A stretch of DNA of 64,000 nucleotides from Rhizobium sp. Q54. GTDB lineage: Bacteria > Pseudomonadota > Alphaproteobacteria > Micropepsales > Micropepsaceae. Under the pieces are notes generated by a model, which saw only the letters and a program-made list of their open reading frames with translations, did no database searches and was not told the DNA's origin. The stretch is from assembly GCA_945860165.1 (NCBI GenBank), contig CAMAPL010000004.1, positions 62,001 through 126,000 of the forward strand. The letters run 5' to 3'. Below, one piece after another: positions 62,593 to 64,000 of the stretch. The translations under genes were made by a program, and so were the position numbers. The first letter of the stretch is position 1; each line of letters opens with the position of its first letter.

Positions 62593-62613
62593 CGCTTTCC
62601 CTGAGGATAGGCG

Positions 62614-63768
62614 ATGACCGAGGCTCCCCGCTTTCTGCGTCCCGTGACGGGCACGGCCAATGTCGGCATGGCGGTCACGTTCGACACGCCACTGGCGCTG
62701 GACTGTGGCCGCAGCCTCGCGCCCTTCACCGCCGCCTATATGACCTATGGCACGCTGAACGCCAGCAAAAGCAACGCCATCCTGATCTGCCATGCCCTGA
62801 CCGGCGACCAGTTCGTCGCCAGCGAGCATCCCCTCACCGGCAAGCCCGGCTGGTGGATCACCATGGTGGGTCCCGGCAAGCCGATCGATACCGACCGCTT
62901 CTTCGTGATCTGCGCCAACGTGATCGGCGGCTGCATGGGCTCGACCGGCCCGGCCGAGATCGACCCTTCCACGCAGCAGCCCTATGGCTTGCATTTTCCG
63001 CTGGTCACCATCCGCGACATGGTGCGGGCGCAGAAGCGGCTGGTCGAGCATCTGGGAATCGAAAAACTTCTGGCGGTGGTCGGCGGCTCGATGGGTGGCA
63101 TGCAGGCGCTGCAATGGGCGGCGTCTTATCCCGACTGTTTGCGCGCCGTGGTGCCAATCGCCTGCGCCGCGCGCCATTCGGCGCAGAACATCGCCTTCCA
63201 TGAGGTCGGACGCCAGGCGATCATGGCCGATCCCGACTGGCGGGGCGGCGAGTATCAGTTGCACGGCACCCGCCCTTCCAAGGGCCTAGCGGTGGCGCGC
63301 ATGGCGGCGCACATCACCTATGTTTCGGAAATGGCGTTGCAGAACAAGTTCGGCCGCGCCCTACAGAACCGCGAGGCACTGTCGTTCCAGTTCACGCCCG
63401 ATTTCCAGATCGAATCCTATCTGCATCACCAGGGCGCCAGCTTCGTGGACCGCTTTGACGCCAATTCCTATCTCTACATCACCCGCGCCATGGATTATTT
63501 CGACCTGGCCGAAGAGCATGGCGGGCTGTTGTCCGAAGTCTTCCGTGTCAATGCCGCGCGCTTCTGCATTGTGTCGTTCAGCAGCGACTGGCTGTTCCCG
63601 CCGGTGGAAAACAAGCGCATCGCCCATGCCCTCAATGCCGTGGCGGCGCAGGTCAGCTTTGTCGAAATCCACAGCGACAAGGGCCATGACGCCTTCCTGC
63701 TGGACGAACCGGAAATGTTCGCCACCGTCAGAGGCTTCCTCAATCACGCGGCGAGCGATCTCACATGA
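62614..63768 (+). CDS. metX: homoserine O-acetyltransferase
   Basis: 384 residues, alpha/beta hydrolase: [34 protein letters not shown], nucleophile in [15 protein letters not shown], and the catalytic Asp and His in SSDWLFPP and [14 protein letters not shown]. First committed step of methionine synthesis. Followed after ten bases by metW, its usual partner. Confidence 0.96.
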   Translation: MTEAPRFLRPVTGTANVGMAVTFDTPLALDCGRSLAPFTAAYMTYGTLNASKSNAILICHALTGDQFVASEHPLTGKPGWWITMVGPGKPIDTDRFFVICANVIGGCMGSTGPAEIDPSTQQPYGLHFPLVTIRDMVRAQKRLVEHLGIEKLLAVVGGSMGGMQALQWAASYPDCLRAVVPIACAARHSAQNIAFHEVGRQAIMADPDWRGGEYQLHGTRPSKGLAVARMAAHITYVSEMALQNKFGRALQNREALSFQFTPDFQIESYLHHQGASFVDRFDANSYLYITRAMDYFDLAEEHGGLLSEVFRVNAARFCIVSFSSDWLFPPVENKRIAHALNAVAAQVSFVEIHSDKGHDAFLLDEPEMFATVRGFLNHAASDLT

Positions 63769-63778
63769 GGAAGTGGGC

Positions 63779-64000
63779 ATGAGTCTCCGCCCCGATCTGG
63801 CCGCCATTGCCGACATGATCCGACCCGGTTCGCGGGTGCTGGATGTCGGCTGCGGCGACGGCGCCTTGCTGGAACATCTGGTCCGCACCAAAAATGTGGA
63901 CGGACGCGGCATCGAGATTGCCCAGGCCAATGTGAATGCCTGCGTGGCGCGCGGCCTCGCCGTGGTGCAGGGCGACGCCGACAGCGACCTGGTGGATTAT
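63779..64000 (+). CDS. metW: methionine biosynthesis protein MetW (partial)
   Basis: The first 74 codons are inside the window: MSLRPDLAAIADMIRPGSRV, the SAM-binding LDVGCGDGALLEHL and GIEIAQANVNACVARGLAVV. MetW is a methyltransferase-like protein that activates MetX. GAGGAAG precedes the ATG. The gene runs off the right edge. Confidence 0.95.
   Translation, partial: MSLRPDLAAIADMIRPGSRVLDVGCGDGALLEHLVRTKNVDGRGIEIAQANVNACVARGLAVVQGDADSDLVDY

Noticed and set aside
62442-62613. SAM-II riboswitch in front of metX
   Set aside because: The TTGACTTGCAGCC stretch recalls part of the SAM-II consensus, but the pseudoknot elements (GATAAAGA-like core and matching loop) are missing and only about 20 bases separate the likely promoter from the start codon.

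Overview
The window comes from an alphaproteobacterium with high GC content. The markers are CckA, PhyR, a DUF1476 ATPase-inhibitor protein, COQ9, a PurC-PurS-PurQ-PurL cluster followed by BolA and a CGFS glutaredoxin, eukaryote-type isocitrate dehydrogenase, and the argH-lptM-lysA-TIGR02302 order. Exported HpcH/HpaI and fumarylacetoacetase-type enzymes recall Rhizomicrobium/Micropepsis-like soil lineages, but that placement is a guess. Most of the window is ordinary chromosome. I see no prophage, insertion sequence, CRISPR array or plasmid gene.

Layout. 0-8 kb: gamma-glutamylcyclotransferase-like protein, exported aldolase, aldose epimerase, the cell-cycle kinase CckA, a scar joining the 3' ends of a flhB and a tannase gene, and a DmeF-like metal exporter. 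8-17 kb: rpsU, def, coq9, asd, purK-purE, a GGDEF protein, icd, trmJ and a TPR protein. 17-21.7 kb: two exported catabolic enzymes with a shared leader, a CinA/MoaB-type protein, map, and a broken radC. 21.7-30 kb: purB, purCSQL, bolA, an Rsm22-type methyltransferase, grxD and rpsD. 30-39.3 kb: a broken PepSY protein, tRNA-Leu(UAA), a TPP enzyme preceded by a striking 24-codon mini-gene, a broken FAD monooxygenase, lpd, then a general stress response (GSR) island with phyR, a kinase remnant, small envelope proteins and EcfG-like promoters. 39.3-46.7 kb: lipid-linked sugar transferases, a broken receiver protein, small proteins, FAD oxidoreductase plus cfa, and cytochrome c. 46.9-64 kb: etfBA-hbd, tlpA, argH-lptM-lysA-TIGR02302, hpt, a broken zinc-ribbon protein, ftsEX-ydcF-plsC, DUF2125, tyrC-hisC, and metX-metW (metW runs off the end).

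Themes. Purine synthesis is represented by purE, purK, purB, purC, purS, purQ and purL in three blocks. Amino-acid genes (asd, lysA, argH, tyrC, hisC, metX/metW) and envelope/division genes (ftsEX, plsC, cfa, GT2/GT39) make up much of the rest. The most unusual property is the number of interrupted genes: single-base indels, mostly in G/C runs, in a GGDEF protein, a PepSY protein, an FAD monooxygenase, a zinc-ribbon protein, an flhB fragment and a small membrane protein; in-frame stops in a kinase remnant, DUF1328, a receiver domain and the monooxygenase; and a 28-bp tandem duplication in radC. Either real decay of accessory genes or sequence/assembly error could explain this, and read mapping would decide. 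Several dispersed repeat families sit between genes, one of them with compensatory base changes.

Best candidates for something new: the isolated mini-gene at 33.27-33.46 kb (good promoter, complete Shine-Dalgarno match, 24 codons, terminator), the covarying repeat downstream of icd and rpsD, and the stress island around phyR.
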